Assembly: GCA_947034895.1 (NCBI GenBank)
Contig: OX344764.1
Coordinates: 61,733,348 to 61,797,347, forward strand
From: Rhytidiadelphus loreus
Taxonomy: Eukaryota > Streptophyta > Bryopsida > Hypnales > Hylocomiaceae
Direction of reading: 5' to 3'
DNA length: 64,000 bases
Within the stretch, counting starts at the first letter, position 1; each line of letters begins with the position of its first letter. The position numbers and the translations under genes were made by a program. This document shows positions 22,516 to 34,170 of this stretch, in pieces. The notes under the pieces were generated by a model. The model saw only the letters and a program-made list of their open reading frames with translations. It was not told the origin of the DNA and searched no databases.

Positions 22516-25002
22516 ATGCGACCGTCACAGCGTGCTGCTACCAACAGTGCAGTGCGAGTGAATGAGGCGATCAAACTGCTCTTCCCAACTGTAAGGAATT
22601 CGAGCACCGCTATTCTCGGCGATGGAGTAGACGATGTGTTGCACAGTCTGCGTGAACAGAGTCTTAATTCCCGGACTTACGTGAAGCTTTTCCAGCGATG
22701 TATAGAGCTCCGAAACGTGTCCCTAGGCAAGCAGGTTCATGATCACATCCTTCAAAGTGGTCGTCCGTTAAACATTTACGAGCTCAACACTTTGGTGAAA
22801 CTGTACGCACATTGCGGGAGCTTGGAGGACGCGGGCCGGGTGTTTGACAGCATTGTGGACAAGACTGTGGTTTCCTGGAATGCCATAATCGCAGGGTATG
22901 CTCAGCTCGGCCATGTCAAGGAAGCCTTCGCGCTGTTCCGCCAAATGGTGGAGGAGCGTCTGGATCCGAACACCATCACATATTTGACTGTTCTGGATGC
23001 TTGTTCCAGCCCCGCAGCTTTGCAATGGGGTAAAGAGGTTCATGTTCACGCCAGAAACGCTGGCTTCGTGTCCGATTTCCGTGTGGGGACTGCCCTTGTG
23101 AACATGTATGTCAAGGGTGGGAGTATGAAGGATGCACGGCAAGTTTTTGAGGAGTTGCGTCAACGAGATGTGAGTGCGTTCAATGTAATAATTGGAGGGT
23201 ATGCCAAGAGTGGTGATGGGGAGAAAGCTTTTGAGTTTTTTCATGGTATGCAACAAGAAGGTATGAAACCGAACCGGATTTCCTACTTGAGCATCTTAGA
23301 AGCTTGCTCCGGCCCCAAAGGGTTAGCATGGGGGAAGGCAGTTCATGCTCTATGTATCAAGGCTGGAGTTATGCATGATATTCGCGTTGCGACTGCTGTC
23401 ATCCGCATGTACTCGAATTGTGGGAGTATTCAGGATGCTTGTGAGGTTTTTGACAAACTGGTGGTACGAGATGTTGTCTCTTGGACGGTCATGATTGAAG
23501 GGTATGCTGGGAGTGGCCACATTGAGGATGCTTTCGGTATGTTTGCCTTGATGCAAGAAGAAGGTATTAAGCCAGACAAAGTCACGTACATGCATATCCT
23601 GAACGCATGTGCAAGCTCCGCAAATGTGAAGTATGGGAGGGAGGCTCATTCCCAAGTGGAGAAAGCTGGGTTTGGGACTGATCTGCTTGTAAGCACAGCT
23701 CTTATTCATATGTATGCCAAGTGTGGTGCCGTCAGGGACGCACGTCAAGTTTTCGACCAAATGGTGAGACGAGACGTTGTGTCGTGGAGTTCGATGATTG
23801 GGGGTTACGCTGGAAATGGATGTGGTAAAGAGGCCCTTGAAATTTTTCAGCAAATGAAACTCGAGGGTGTGGAGCCAGACAGGATCACGTACATCAATAT
23901 CTTGAATGTATGTGTGAATCCAGGAGCGTTGGACTTGGGTAAGGAAATTCACTCTCAAACGGTAAAAGCAGGTCTAGTGTCCCATATCCCTTTAGGAAAT
24001 GCCTTGATCAACATGTATTCGAAGTGCGGAAGCGTTGAGGGTGGTCGTCAAGTTTTTGACGTTATGTGTAAACGAGATGTTATTACTTGGAATGCGATGA
24101 TCGGAGGATATGCACAGCATGGATACGCTCCAGAAGCTCTGGATCTGTTTGAAGGGATGCTAAAGGAAAGGGTCAAGCCAAATTCAGTTACGTTTGTTGG
24201 TGTGCTTACTGCCTGCAGCCGTGCAGGTTTTGTGACAGAAGGTCGTCACATCTTCGCATCCTTGCTTCAACACTACGGGATTGTCCCAACCATGGAACTT
24301 AACGGTTGCATGGTGGACCTTCTTGGCCGTGCTGGACAATTGGACGAAGCTGAGCAGTTTATCAATAGTATGCCACTGGAAGCGACCGCTTCAATCTGGA
24401 GTTCTTTGTTGGGTGCTTGCAGAATTCACGGGAATTTAGAGATCGCGGAACGTGCTGCTGAAAGGAGTCTTAGTATTGATCCATATGACTGTGCAGTGTA
24501 TGTACAACTTTCGCACATGTATGCTGCAGCTGGTATGTGGGAGAATGTTGCCAAAGTGAGGAAAGTGATGGAGGACAGAGGTGTTAAGAAGGAGCAAGGC
24601 TGCACCTGGATTCAGATTGATGGGAAGGTCCATACTTTTGTTACAGAAGATAGATCGCATCCTCAAGTGAAAGAAATATATACCGAGCTGGCGAAGTTGA
24701 TGAAGGAAATCAAGGGAGTGGGCTATGTCCCTTGTACTGAAAGTGTATTACATGATGTTGGAGAGCAGCAGAAGGAAGAAGCCATTAGCTACCACAGTGA
24801 GAAACTGGCCATTGCCTATGGGATTATCAGTACACCTCCTTCTATACCGATCCATATATACAAGAATTTGCGTGTGTGTGCCGACTGCCACACTGCCTCC
24901 AAATTTATATCTAAGCTCGCTGAAAGGGAGATTATCGCTCGGGACGCAAGTCGCTTTCACCATTTTAAAAACGGCGTATGTTCATGCGGTGATTACTGGT
25001 GA
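22516..25002 (+). CDS. PLS-class pentatricopeptide protein with E1, E2 and DYW domains (C-to-U RNA editing factor)
   Basis: DYW proteins bind one site in organellar RNA through PPR repeats and deaminate a nearby cytidine. The frame is intronless, 828 residues. A basic N-terminus with no acid before residue 17 suggests mitochondrial (or plastid) import. From about residue 52 P, L and S repeats alternate (for example VVSWNAIIAGYAQLGHVKEA) up to P2-L2-S2 and two E motifs. DYW starts near 694 with QGCTWI in place of the usual PG box. Catalytic HSE is at 760-762 and CADC at 788-791. The second zinc site is HHFKNGVCSCGDYW at the extreme C-terminus. All known catalytic and zinc residues are present, so it should be active. 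The start at 22516 is the first ATG giving a plausible transit peptide. Mosses have few DYW genes, each with defined targets; the orthologue is not assigned here. Confidence 0.95.
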   Translation: MRPSQRAATNSAVRVNEAIKLLFPTVRNSSTAILGDGVDDVLHSLREQSLNSRTYVKLFQRCIELRNVSLGKQVHDHILQSGRPLNIYELNTLVKLYAHCGSLEDAGRVFDSIVDKTVVSWNAIIAGYAQLGHVKEAFALFRQMVEERLDPNTITYLTVLDACSSPAALQWGKEVHVHARNAGFVSDFRVGTALVNMYVKGGSMKDARQVFEELRQRDVSAFNVIIGGYAKSGDGEKAFEFFHGMQQEGMKPNRISYLSILEACSGPKGLAWGKAVHALCIKAGVMHDIRVATAVIRMYSNCGSIQDACEVFDKLVVRDVVSWTVMIEGYAGSGHIEDAFGMFALMQEEGIKPDKVTYMHILNACASSANVKYGREAHSQVEKAGFGTDLLVSTALIHMYAKCGAVRDARQVFDQMVRRDVVSWSSMIGGYAGNGCGKEALEIFQQMKLEGVEPDRITYINILNVCVNPGALDLGKEIHSQTVKAGLVSHIPLGNALINMYSKCGSVEGGRQVFDVMCKRDVITWNAMIGGYAQHGYAPEALDLFEGMLKERVKPNSVTFVGVLTACSRAGFVTEGRHIFASLLQHYGIVPTMELNGCMVDLLGRAGQLDEAEQFINSMPLEATASIWSSLLGACRIHGNLEIAERAAERSLSIDPYDCAVYVQLSHMYAAAGMWENVAKVRKVMEDRGVKKEQGCTWIQIDGKVHTFVTEDRSHPQVKEIYTELAKLMKEIKGVGYVPCTESVLHDVGEQQKEEAISYHSEKLAIAYGIISTPPSIPIHIYKNLRVCADCHTASKFISKLAEREIIARDASRFHHFKNGVCSCGDYW

Positions 25003-25156
25003 TTCAGGTAAATTTTTTGTTGAAACTCTGAAGAGCAGTCCTAGACGTTGGTCTGATCGTTGGGGTTTAGCTTTTAGGATTGAGAATTACTGAGATTAAT
25101 CTTGGAACTGGTAGACTCTTAAGACTACAAATGGAATCATAGAGCTTGAGTACTAC

Positions 25157-25190
25157 TGGAACCATGGAGTTCAGCAGCTCCATGGTTCCA
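25157..25190 (+). terminator. Perfect 13-bp stem-loop in the PPR 3' region
   Basis: TGGAACCATGGAG pairs with CTCCATGGTTCCA across an 8-base loop, 155 bp after the PPR stop codon. It is probably in the 3' UTR. A second partial copy of the arm, GAGCTCCATGGTTTTCG, follows at 25202. Function as an RNA-stability or 3'-end signal is inference. Confidence 0.45.
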
Positions 25191-28100
25191 GCTCGAGCAC
25201 TGAGCTCCATGGTTTTCGAGGCTTTCTTTCCAATCATGGACTATCCTACTGTTTCGTGCAATGTACTCTGAGGTTTACAAATGCTATTCGGTGTCTCACA
25301 TCACATGTAGTTGTCTTCCCTTAATTAGAATGTTCTTTACCTGTCGTCCTTTGCTTACTTTCTTCTGGATCGTCCTACTATTTAGCGATCACATTGCGCT
25401 GTGTACTGGCAGATGTTTATTGAGGGCTAAAGCCAGCTATGGAAGAGAAAATTGCCTCCGATGAACGGTATTGAATGCCACCAATATCTACAGCTTCTGC
25501 TTCCCGCCTCGAATTTGCAAGAGAACATGAGTCGAAATCTCAATTTTCGCTTGGTTCGCACCAACTGACCGTCCTGTGGAAACTTCGAGCAGGTACTAGC
25601 TCTATAAAATATTATGCTTTCTCGCTGGTCTCGCTACTCAAATGACTACTTTAGTCATTGACATCCTGGTTGAGATTCCACCGTAGGAACATTCATGAAG
25701 CCAGAAACCAGAAACCGACCTCACAACCTTGTTAACCGAGTTTCAACTGATTTGTCCTGCAGGCGACCTCAGACGATCCTTCATACAAGGGAATCTCTTT
25801 GAGACTCATTCTCTATTATCCTTTGCAGGGATACGAGCAACACCAAGAGCTGGAGACAGAACGATTACAACACTTGCCTGTTAATGATTTTCCCAACTCA
25901 CTAGCCGCGATTAGGAGCTGCACAAGGAAGAATAAAGGACCGGCAGATGGATCCTCCACCTCTCCTAGCGACGATTTTGGCAGGTGATTGACGATCAGGC
26001 TATTTGAATACCCGATCTGAACAAGATTTAGAACTGACTGAAGTCGAGAATGGCTCACCAACCTTCATTCTAGAACTACATAATCTCAAAGCAAGCAAGA
26101 TTCGCTGCTGTGGCAAGTTTTCATTGGCAAAGAAGAAGCAAGTCAAGACGGACAATGCTAGAGTTCTGACAAGGGGCACAGTTGCAACTGAGATTACTAA
26201 CCCACTTTGTGTACGCTACTTTTAGTAGTAAGGACATTATCTTAACAAAATTTGAATCCAGGAATTATATTCCTAGATATTCAATTTTGTTTGTTTCTTC
26301 TTCTTTTTGGAATATAAATTGCATTCGTTTTCACTCTCTGAAGTCCTTCCAGAGACGCAAGACTGTCTTAGCCATGCATGAATTCCTACACCCATTGCTT
26401 TGAAAACTGGAATTTGAATTACAGTCATTTTGACATTGGTTGGCACTCGCATCAACTGGAATCTCAAATCTCTAATAATTCTCTTTCTGACAGCTTTGGA
26501 CGCTTGAATTTCACGATTTTTTAGAACTTCGAAAAAGACCATTTTAAAGAGTATGCTCTTGGCTATGGTATTACCAGTAATGGCAAGGCAGCCAACATGC
26601 AAACTTCATATAAACGTTTGATAGAACTACACAATAGGCATCTGAAGAATGTTATGGAGATTCATTTGGGCTAAGTCTAGTAAATGTGAACATTATAAGA
26701 CAAGAAATGAAATGAATACAAGTTTTTATGAAGAACCCAATTTATGGTAACCACACTTAAAAGCATTAAAATATGCAATGTCCATGGTTTCTACTGTTTT
26801 TGTATCTTACTTTTGTTTTCTGGCAATTGAAAGGAGATTTTAGATTTTCTTTGCATCTATATTTGGACCCCATATGAATGAAGTAAGAATTTTCAAAGTG
26901 TTGATTATAGGCATATCCAAAAGAATCCTAGGCTCTTATTTTAGGGATACAATCTCACAAAGAAGTTTTGTAAAGAAAACAATCTATATTACTAACTAAA
27001 GAATCAAGCTCAATTACTTTCCCATGTTTGTAGGACCTTAGACAATTTATTCATGTGAAGTTCTAGAGGACAAAAGTTGTCCAATGAATGACTTTTAGGA
27101 TTCTTATAGAAGTAAGGAATGTGCATATTGGTGAAAAATTGAATAGATGTGCATAGTAATAGGTCTTTCATTTTTAAGCTAAAGGTCATGTTTGTAATAC
27201 TTCAAAAAGGATCCTATAAGATAGAATTGAAGGTTGAATGGTATCAAGTAGTTTGGTTCATTTGTACTGACTAACCATCCCAATTGCTTTGTGCTTCGAA
27301 CATGTTATTTACTTTTGATTTCAGAGTTATAACTCAAGTTAAAAATTGGATTCACTTAATTAAACTTCTTTGTAAATCTCAAACTACTCTTTATAATCCA
27401 TGTGTAACCAAATCAATATAGTCAACCCAACAAACTAACAAGATAACTCCCAACTACATTCATTTATCTAAATAGTGTGAGACAAAAATTTATCAAAATT
27501 ACACTATTTTAAATTAGTGCACATTAAAATATTCTCGCTTCATCCTAATTTCCATATGTTTTTTAACTTCTTTTTGAACAGTGACTTTAATTCTACAAAT
27601 GAAACCAAGATAAATCAAAGTAATGCTTTTTATGTAATCTCATCTATACAAATCGTTGTGGACTTCCATGTTGAATTAGAATCAAAAAAAAAATTTAAGT
27701 TTTCTGAAATTGGATTTGTTTTTGCCAAGTTTCATTATGTTTACACTTCTTCTATGTGAGTAGGATGTTAAAAATGAAATAGTTTTTTAGAAGTTGCAAA
27801 GTTTCCTCCCCAAAACTTTGCCAACCAACCAACCAAGTGAATTTTGATTCTCCTCTTACAAATGTTGAACACCTCCATGTAGAATTCTGGAAAAAAAATT
27901 TGGTCCCAAAGTTTGTCCGAATTTAAAAAAAATGGAAGTCCACTTGAACTTAACTTATACGGAATATAAGTTAAGGTAGACCAACCCAATTCCATCTGTT
28001 GTTCAATTCCGTCCATTCAAACACCCAAATCTGTTTAGAAAATATCCAAATCCCTTCAAGATTCTGACAAAATCAATGCATTAATGCCCAACTAGGTAAC

Positions 28101-28247
28101 ATGTCGATTCTTGATTGGTGGGAACTGAAGTGCCAATAAATACATGGAAAGGGAGTTATGGATTGTTTATGGGACATTTATGACTTCACTCTATGATCAG
28201 TTTTGTAATTTTAGGGCAAACTACTTTAGAAATTCACAGAAGTTACA
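25191..28247. other. Intergenic, no gene recognised
   Basis: 25191-26230 has moderate composition and short frames such as 25799-25987 without any known domain. 26230-28247 is AT-rich with no coding signal. Confidence 0.4.
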
Positions 28248-28549
28248 CATTACATGTGTTTTGGCTCTCGGGGAGGGCTGCGAGTTCCCAACTCGAAACC
28301 CCGAAATCCGCGGTTCCCGGCCTGTGCTGACCTGGCCGAGAGACGGCCAGGTGAGATTTTTCGAAAAAAAAAAAAAAAAAAAAAAAAATTATAACTTTGT
28401 TTCTCATTTTAAGGACTTAAATTTTTTTTTTTTTTTTTTTTTTTTTTCAAAAAAAATAAAATCTGTCAGCGGCGTTTTTTGACTGCCGGGGGAACAGCGC
28501 CGGGAACGGCCCCGAAACAGCCCTTAAAATCCTGAAATCTCTTCTAATG
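28248..28549. mobile_element. Small TIR element of the CATTAG...CTAATG family, copy 4 (inverted, with A/T hairpin)
   Basis: The right end CCTGAAATCTCTTCTAATG is the reverse complement of the left end of other copies, and GGGGCCGTTCCCGG-type sequence follows inside it. The left end CATTACATGTGTTTTGG is decayed, but the next block GGGCTGCGAGTTCCCAACTCG matches the distal block of copy 1. The middle holds about 26 A then about 26 T, which can form a long hairpin. It is the most GC-rich and probably youngest copy. Confidence 0.55.
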
Positions 28550-31169
28550 ATTTTAATTGAAAAATCATAATTCCACTTGGGTTAAGTTTGATCCGTGAAA
28601 CAAGCCCACACCTCTCAAAAATATGTGCCCCTCTTGGAGTTGGCGCCAAGATATTCAGATTCCAAATCAGGATGGTAAAATAGGCTTGTCTATGATACCT
28701 TACCCCAATCCAATCTTGACCATTATACTGATGCCGAATGAAGCTCCGAATGAAGGACGCCTGTGGTCAGTGTGGCAGGCACACGGCTTTGGGGGGCCAT
28801 TCGAGGGAGCGGAAGACAGATCTGCCGTCTGTGGCTGGCACACGCCCAAGGGAAGGCAACCAGCTAGTTCTTCAATACTCAGGTGATACTCAGGTGATAT
28901 CTATATCAAACCTATGTGATACCTAGGTAAAATTACCTACTGTAGGTTATTGGTCTTTTAAAAAAATAATATTTTGGTAGTTTTGATAAAAAGAAATGAA
29001 AATTTTCTTCACAAAAAATAGCCATCATCTTTTGGTTGTACTCAATTGGAAAAATTGTGTGTAGAAAAAACAAACTTATTGTAATCTCCACATTGAACCT
29101 TTCGGTTTTCCCGTTTATCTCTAAGGTGACTCCAAAATATTTTTGTTGAGGTGTCAAGTCAAGGAAATTTTTACAATGTTTTTTGTTATTTCAATTGATG
29201 CAATAGAATTTGTGATAATTTACTATTTATCATCAACAAAATGGCTATATAATAGTTGGCTAAATAAACTTTTTTAAATCCTAAAAATTCTTAAAGAATT
29301 GTAGCTACAGCATGTGGTAGCCCAAAGGGTTAAGCTTAGTCCAGTCTGTATGTGGTGCCCAAAGTGGACTATTATTATCACAGAATGCGCGCTCTCAAAT
29401 CATTCATACGCTTCTAGAAACCCTAAACCTATTGTTAATTACTCCCTCGTGTCCCCAAATGATCTTCTTCTTGGATAAAATGTTTGGGATCAGGGCTGAA
29501 AATTACGATACTTCAACTTGTTCTTAAGTATTTTAAAGAAGTTGTTATCCATTTAGTGAATCTTCAAGAACAACGTTGATCATTGATTTTGAGTAATTGG
29601 AAGATCACTTTGGGACCAAAACATGAAGGGGAATCAAAAGATTGTTTTGTGATGGAGGGAATACAAGGTTTGGTCTACACTCCACAATGTTTGTCATGGC
29701 CATGGCCTTCCTTTAAACTCCCCCTCACATTGGTAAAATTCCTCCAAGATCCAAGAATTATAATTTCATTTTCCAAGGTACATTGATTTGTCCTTTTAGC
29801 AAGTGTGCAAAATTAGTGTCACCATGAGTATCACCTATAAAATTAGTAGAACTACAATATAGTAATATCTCAACCTTCAAATTTTTTGTTACTTTATAAA
29901 TAGTGTGACTTTGATAAATTAGTGTCATGTACACTAATAAAAAAGATAAAACAATATTAATAGTGTAATTTGAAATTTGGACTAGAGTGATGGGCTACTT
30001 ACATCCTAAAATATGCAAAATATAGATGGAATATCATTTGTTCATCTAAATTGATGTACATTCATCTAAAATGTGGTCATATCATTCTCCTTTGAGGTTG
30101 CGAAGAAACATTGGCACCAAGCAAGAGTAGTTTACTTCAATTTTGATTTATTTCTGATTTTTTATATGACCATAGTTTTTTTTTTTGGTATGAAGTTCAA
30201 TAGAACAATAGAGATATTTGTTAATTATCCCCCAATTGAATACAAAGAAGGTCCTAACAAGTTGAAAATTGTTTGGATTGTAGGATGACAAGTTTTTAGA
30301 CTAATTAACAGCCTCTAAACCTTTCCACAAATTATAATAAATGAAGACACCTAAGTATTGTACGCATGATTTTTGAGATTTTTTGATACTTGTTTCTCTA
30401 ACACATTCTAATATCCTCTATCAAATTTCCCCTAAAACTATCTTGTTCAATGGATAACTCTAATGTTAAGTAGTGTTTTGAAGATAATTGCAACTACTTG
30501 ATTACTTTCTAGAAATGACCTTTATAAATTTTGAGATTCTTATATAAATTGTCAACATCTTCTATACATTAGGGCATAGAGCTATTTCTAGGTCCATTTA
30601 TTTTTAGCACTTTAAAATTCATAATTCATTCATATAATGCCTCAACAATAAATAAAAAAAGAATCTAAAATATTATTTTGAATTCCAACAAGATCCACCT
30701 AAAACTTAAGCAATTTAATAATCTCAATTGGATCTTGGGACACATTAGGTGTACTTCCCTACCTTATTATAAATTTTGACTCACCCCCCTTGCCACTAAT
30801 CACATTTTAAAAGAATATGTTAAAATATTACATACAAAATATTATTTATAAAATTTTAATTTTAAATTTTAAATTTTAAAATATTAATTACAAAGGAAAC
30901 CCAAGTCTTTTTCAGAAAGAGAGGTAAGGTAGATTTGCCTAATACCACCATCTGCCCAATTCCATCACCTACAGGACCTTCCCAATTGCGTGAGTGGCCC
31001 ATCTATCACTTGACAATCTTTACAACCCTTTGTCATGATGGCAATGCACTTGGGGTGTGGCCACATCAGCCAATGCTTTAACAAGGGTCTGCTCATGCTT
31101 CAACAAGGGTCTACTCATAGTTAAACATTTTAGCTTTGAAAAATCACAAAAAATGTTTCCTTAACACGC

Positions 31170-31207
<38 letters not shown>

Positions 31208-31771
31208 CAAAAAATCCACTTCTTGTTGGAATGTCTTCATTCTTTTTGCAATTGACTTCTCTCAAACTTTTCTATCTCTAAAAAAAATATGGGAGCTGAC
31301 AAATACCTTCTCCAAAATACATAGATAGCATATCTGTGGGGTAATGGGCAGTTCTACATTTATTAGTATTATTTGGCTCCATTTGTTGTTGAAAAGAAGG
31401 GAAGGGAAAGGAAAGAAATGATCCTGTAGCATGTCTTCGCCTATCGTTGCTCCGAACGGCTCTCCCAGTGATTGGAGCCCCCGGATGCTGCACCGCTTCC
31501 AGAGCCTTCCACGTGACCAGAGCACAAGCCCCAGTCCCTCCTGTCACTCCCTCCCTCGCTCGCTCTTCTGTTATCACGTCGCCCACTCTGCTTCGCTTGC
31601 AGTTTCCACATTCACTCCTTTACTTCCTCCCCAATCCCCAATCCACCTTCTTATTTCTTTTCTTCAAACCTTGCTCTGCCCAGAATCCTGCTCCTGTTGC
31701 TGCTCTACAGCAAGGATTGGAGTGTAAATTGAAGAGAGCGCATTGCCTGTGGAGAATTCGGGGTCACGGCC
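28550..31771. other. AT-rich intergenic DNA and 5' region of the peroxidase gene
   Basis: No gene is supported. 28620-28890 has less AT and an 87-codon frame with no known domain. A run of about 30 A ends near 31204. From about 31430 composition becomes genic (C-rich, CTCC and CTTC runs), as expected for promoter and leader of the ascorbate peroxidase gene. Confidence 0.4.
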
Positions 31772-33870
31772 ATGGCGACTGCGGCGTCCTCAGTGCTGGG
31801 ACTCGGGAGCACAAGCGTAGTTGGTGTCCAGAGAGCGTCGTCGTCTTGCTCAGGCTGTGAGGTTGCAAGCTCAGGATTTGCGACGAGGCGAAGAAGCACC
31901 GTGTTGCAAAGTCCGCACTTGCGTTCCGAGTTTTTGCCCAGTTTGGCGCCCGTGAAGAAGACGAGGGGGAGGATTGCATCGGTCGCGAGAAAAGATGGGG
32001 TGGTGAAAACGGCGAAGGCGGTCGCGTCCGACCCGACGGAGCTGCGAGCGGCGCGCGAGGACGTGAAGAAAATTCTGCGAGAGAAGCAGTGCCACCCAAT
32101 TCTCATCCGCTTGGGGTGGCACGATTGCGGGACTTACGATAAGAATGTTGCGGAGTGGCCCACGCGGGGAGGGGCGAACGGTTCCCTCAGGTACAGTATT
32201 GAGCTCGACCACAAGGCGAACGCGGGGCTGTTCAATGCCATTGCGCTGCTTGATCCCGTGAAGGAGAAGTACCGCAACATCTCCTATGCGGATCTGTTCC
32301 AGCTTGCGAGCGCGACTGCGATTGAAGATGCCGGGGGACCACAGATTCCGCTACGCTATGGGCGGCGGGATATTGAGGGCGACTTCCAGTGTGTGAAGGA
32401 GGGGAACCTGCCGGATGCGGACCCACCGTCTCCTGCGGAGCATTTGAGGAAAGTGTTCTACCGGATGGGATTGAATGATCAAGACATCGTCGCGCTTTCA
32501 GGTAAAGGAATTCGCTACTTCCTTAATGAAACAACGTTCCTGTTTCCGTTAGGGTTGCGAATAATCGTTGTTTCGTGGGTTTCTCCGTCTCAGAGGAGCC
32601 GTTTCTGTCTCTGGAGGGGTTCTCGTTAGATAGGACTTGCCATGTGACGCTCTGACATTCGTCAAAAAAATTCTGACTCTAATTAGAAAATTTGAGAGAA
32701 GATGGGTTTCGAATTATCCACCACTTTTCCCGCTTCCTTTTGGTCCTCCCTTTCCGATGTTGGAAGCACTCAATGTTGAACATTTTACCTCCTACATTAC
32801 TCTGAAACCTACCATAGTCACCACCCCAGAGGAGGAGCTATCTGCTCACGTCATTGCAGACTGTGAGGGATTGTGTAGAGCCTTGTGGAGATTGCGAGAA
32901 ATTGCGAGATTTCTCTGAAATTTTTTTACTCCGTCACTTCCTTTACGTTTCTTGTTGTAGCTTCGCTTTCATTTTGCTGGAATAGGATTCCATGCAGCTT
33001 AAAGAATCGATGAAGGAGCCTCACGTTATAGCCGTCACACTAGCCTCAATTCCGGTCACAGCCAAGGCAGTCCTCCAATCTTACACTCTCGTCAACGATT
33101 TCCTGCGTTCTCGTATACCAAGTGGCATTACTTTGTAAGAATTTCCTGTCAAGTTCCGAAGTCAATTGAGACGAAACCATCAACACCATAAGCAATTGGA
33201 GCTTCATCGACTACGTAATGCACACAACGATTCCATGTGCAATGTATACAACACACCTAACAACACTAACGATCTCATGATCCATGTGATGATTGTGACA
33301 GGCGCGCACACCCTCGGCAGAGTCCGCCCTGAACGCAGCGGCTTCGGGAAAGCGGAGACGAAGTACACGAAGGACGGCCCTGGCGCCCCGGGCGGCAGCT
33401 CCTGGACCCCCGAGTGGCTCAAATTCGACAACTCCTACTTCAAGGAGATCAAGGAGAAGCGCGACGCCGACCTCGTGGTTCTCCCCACCGACGCCGTCTT
33501 ATTCGAGGATCCCTCTTTCAGCAAGTACGCGGAGAAGTACGCCACGGACGAGAAGGCCTTCTTCAACGACTACGCGATCTCCCATGCGAAGTTGAGTGAG
33601 CTCGGGTCGGAGTTCGAACCCCCGCAGGGCTTCTACCTCGACAAGCCCGAGAAGAAGGTGGAGCCCGAGGTTTTTGTTGCAGCGAGATACTCCACGCAAC
33701 CCGAGGCCAAGCAAGACCTTTCGGATAATATGAAGGAGAAGATCCGGGCGGAGTATCTGGCTATCGGAGGAAGCCCTAACAAGGCTATGGGGTCGAATTA
33801 CTTCCTGAACATCATCATTGGTGTGTCTGTGCTGGCGATCTTGTCGTACTATCTGGGGTACCTGGGGTAG
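31772..33870 (+). CDS. Thylakoid-bound ascorbate peroxidase (2 exons)
   Basis: Chloroplast class I haem peroxidase that reduces hydrogen peroxide with ascorbate in the water-water cycle. Exon 1 is 31772-32501, exon 2 is 33302-33870; the intron splits a glycine codon just before the proximal-His motif. The product is 432 residues. Residues 1-75 are a Ser/Ala-rich plastid transit peptide. The distal site is [12 protein letters not shown] (R113, W116, H117). SGAHTLGR gives the proximal His246, followed by [13 protein letters not shown]. The C-terminus ends in one membrane anchor (about 409-430, [19 protein letters not shown]), the mark of the thylakoid rather than stromal form. Exons are GC-rich against an AT-rich surrounding. 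Seed-plant chloroplast APX genes have many introns; only one is seen here. An alternative start 8 kb away is not needed. Confidence 0.93.
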
Positions 33871-34170
33871 AGAGCTAGCTTAGTGGATTTCCCCTGTGGT
33901 AGAGGAGCTGTAATTTTAGTTGCGGAGTTAGGGATCCGGCTGGCCCACAGATGTGGGGATGCGAATTCGGGTGTGATTCTGCCTGAGGTGTTGCAATTTT
34001 CTGCCTTCGGGCGCCTTGTAATCTAAATTCTTATGGTTCTCGTCCATGGTGCCTGCAATTGATTTGTGTTTGGTTTTTCTGGATTATCATATTCGCTGTC
34101 CGCTTGTTTGATTGTTGCTGTTCATGATGCTAATTGTTCCACTTTGAAGCTGTGATTTATCGTTCCTTCT

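Noticed and set aside
22768..23958. Minus-strand frames of 162 and 202 codons opposite the PPR gene
   Set aside because: They are antisense shadows of the repetitive PPR coding sequence with no domain.
28340..28447. A-run followed by T-run as a processed-pseudogene tail
   Set aside because: Both runs lie symmetrically inside a TIR element and form its internal hairpin.
29800..29960. Possible third copy of the TA-flanked MITE family (AATTAGTGT motifs)
   Set aside because: No pair of inverted ends could be drawn; motif density alone is not enough.
31431..31860. Overlapping frames at the start of the peroxidase gene
   Set aside because: C-rich leader sequence and out-of-frame readings of the transit peptide exon.
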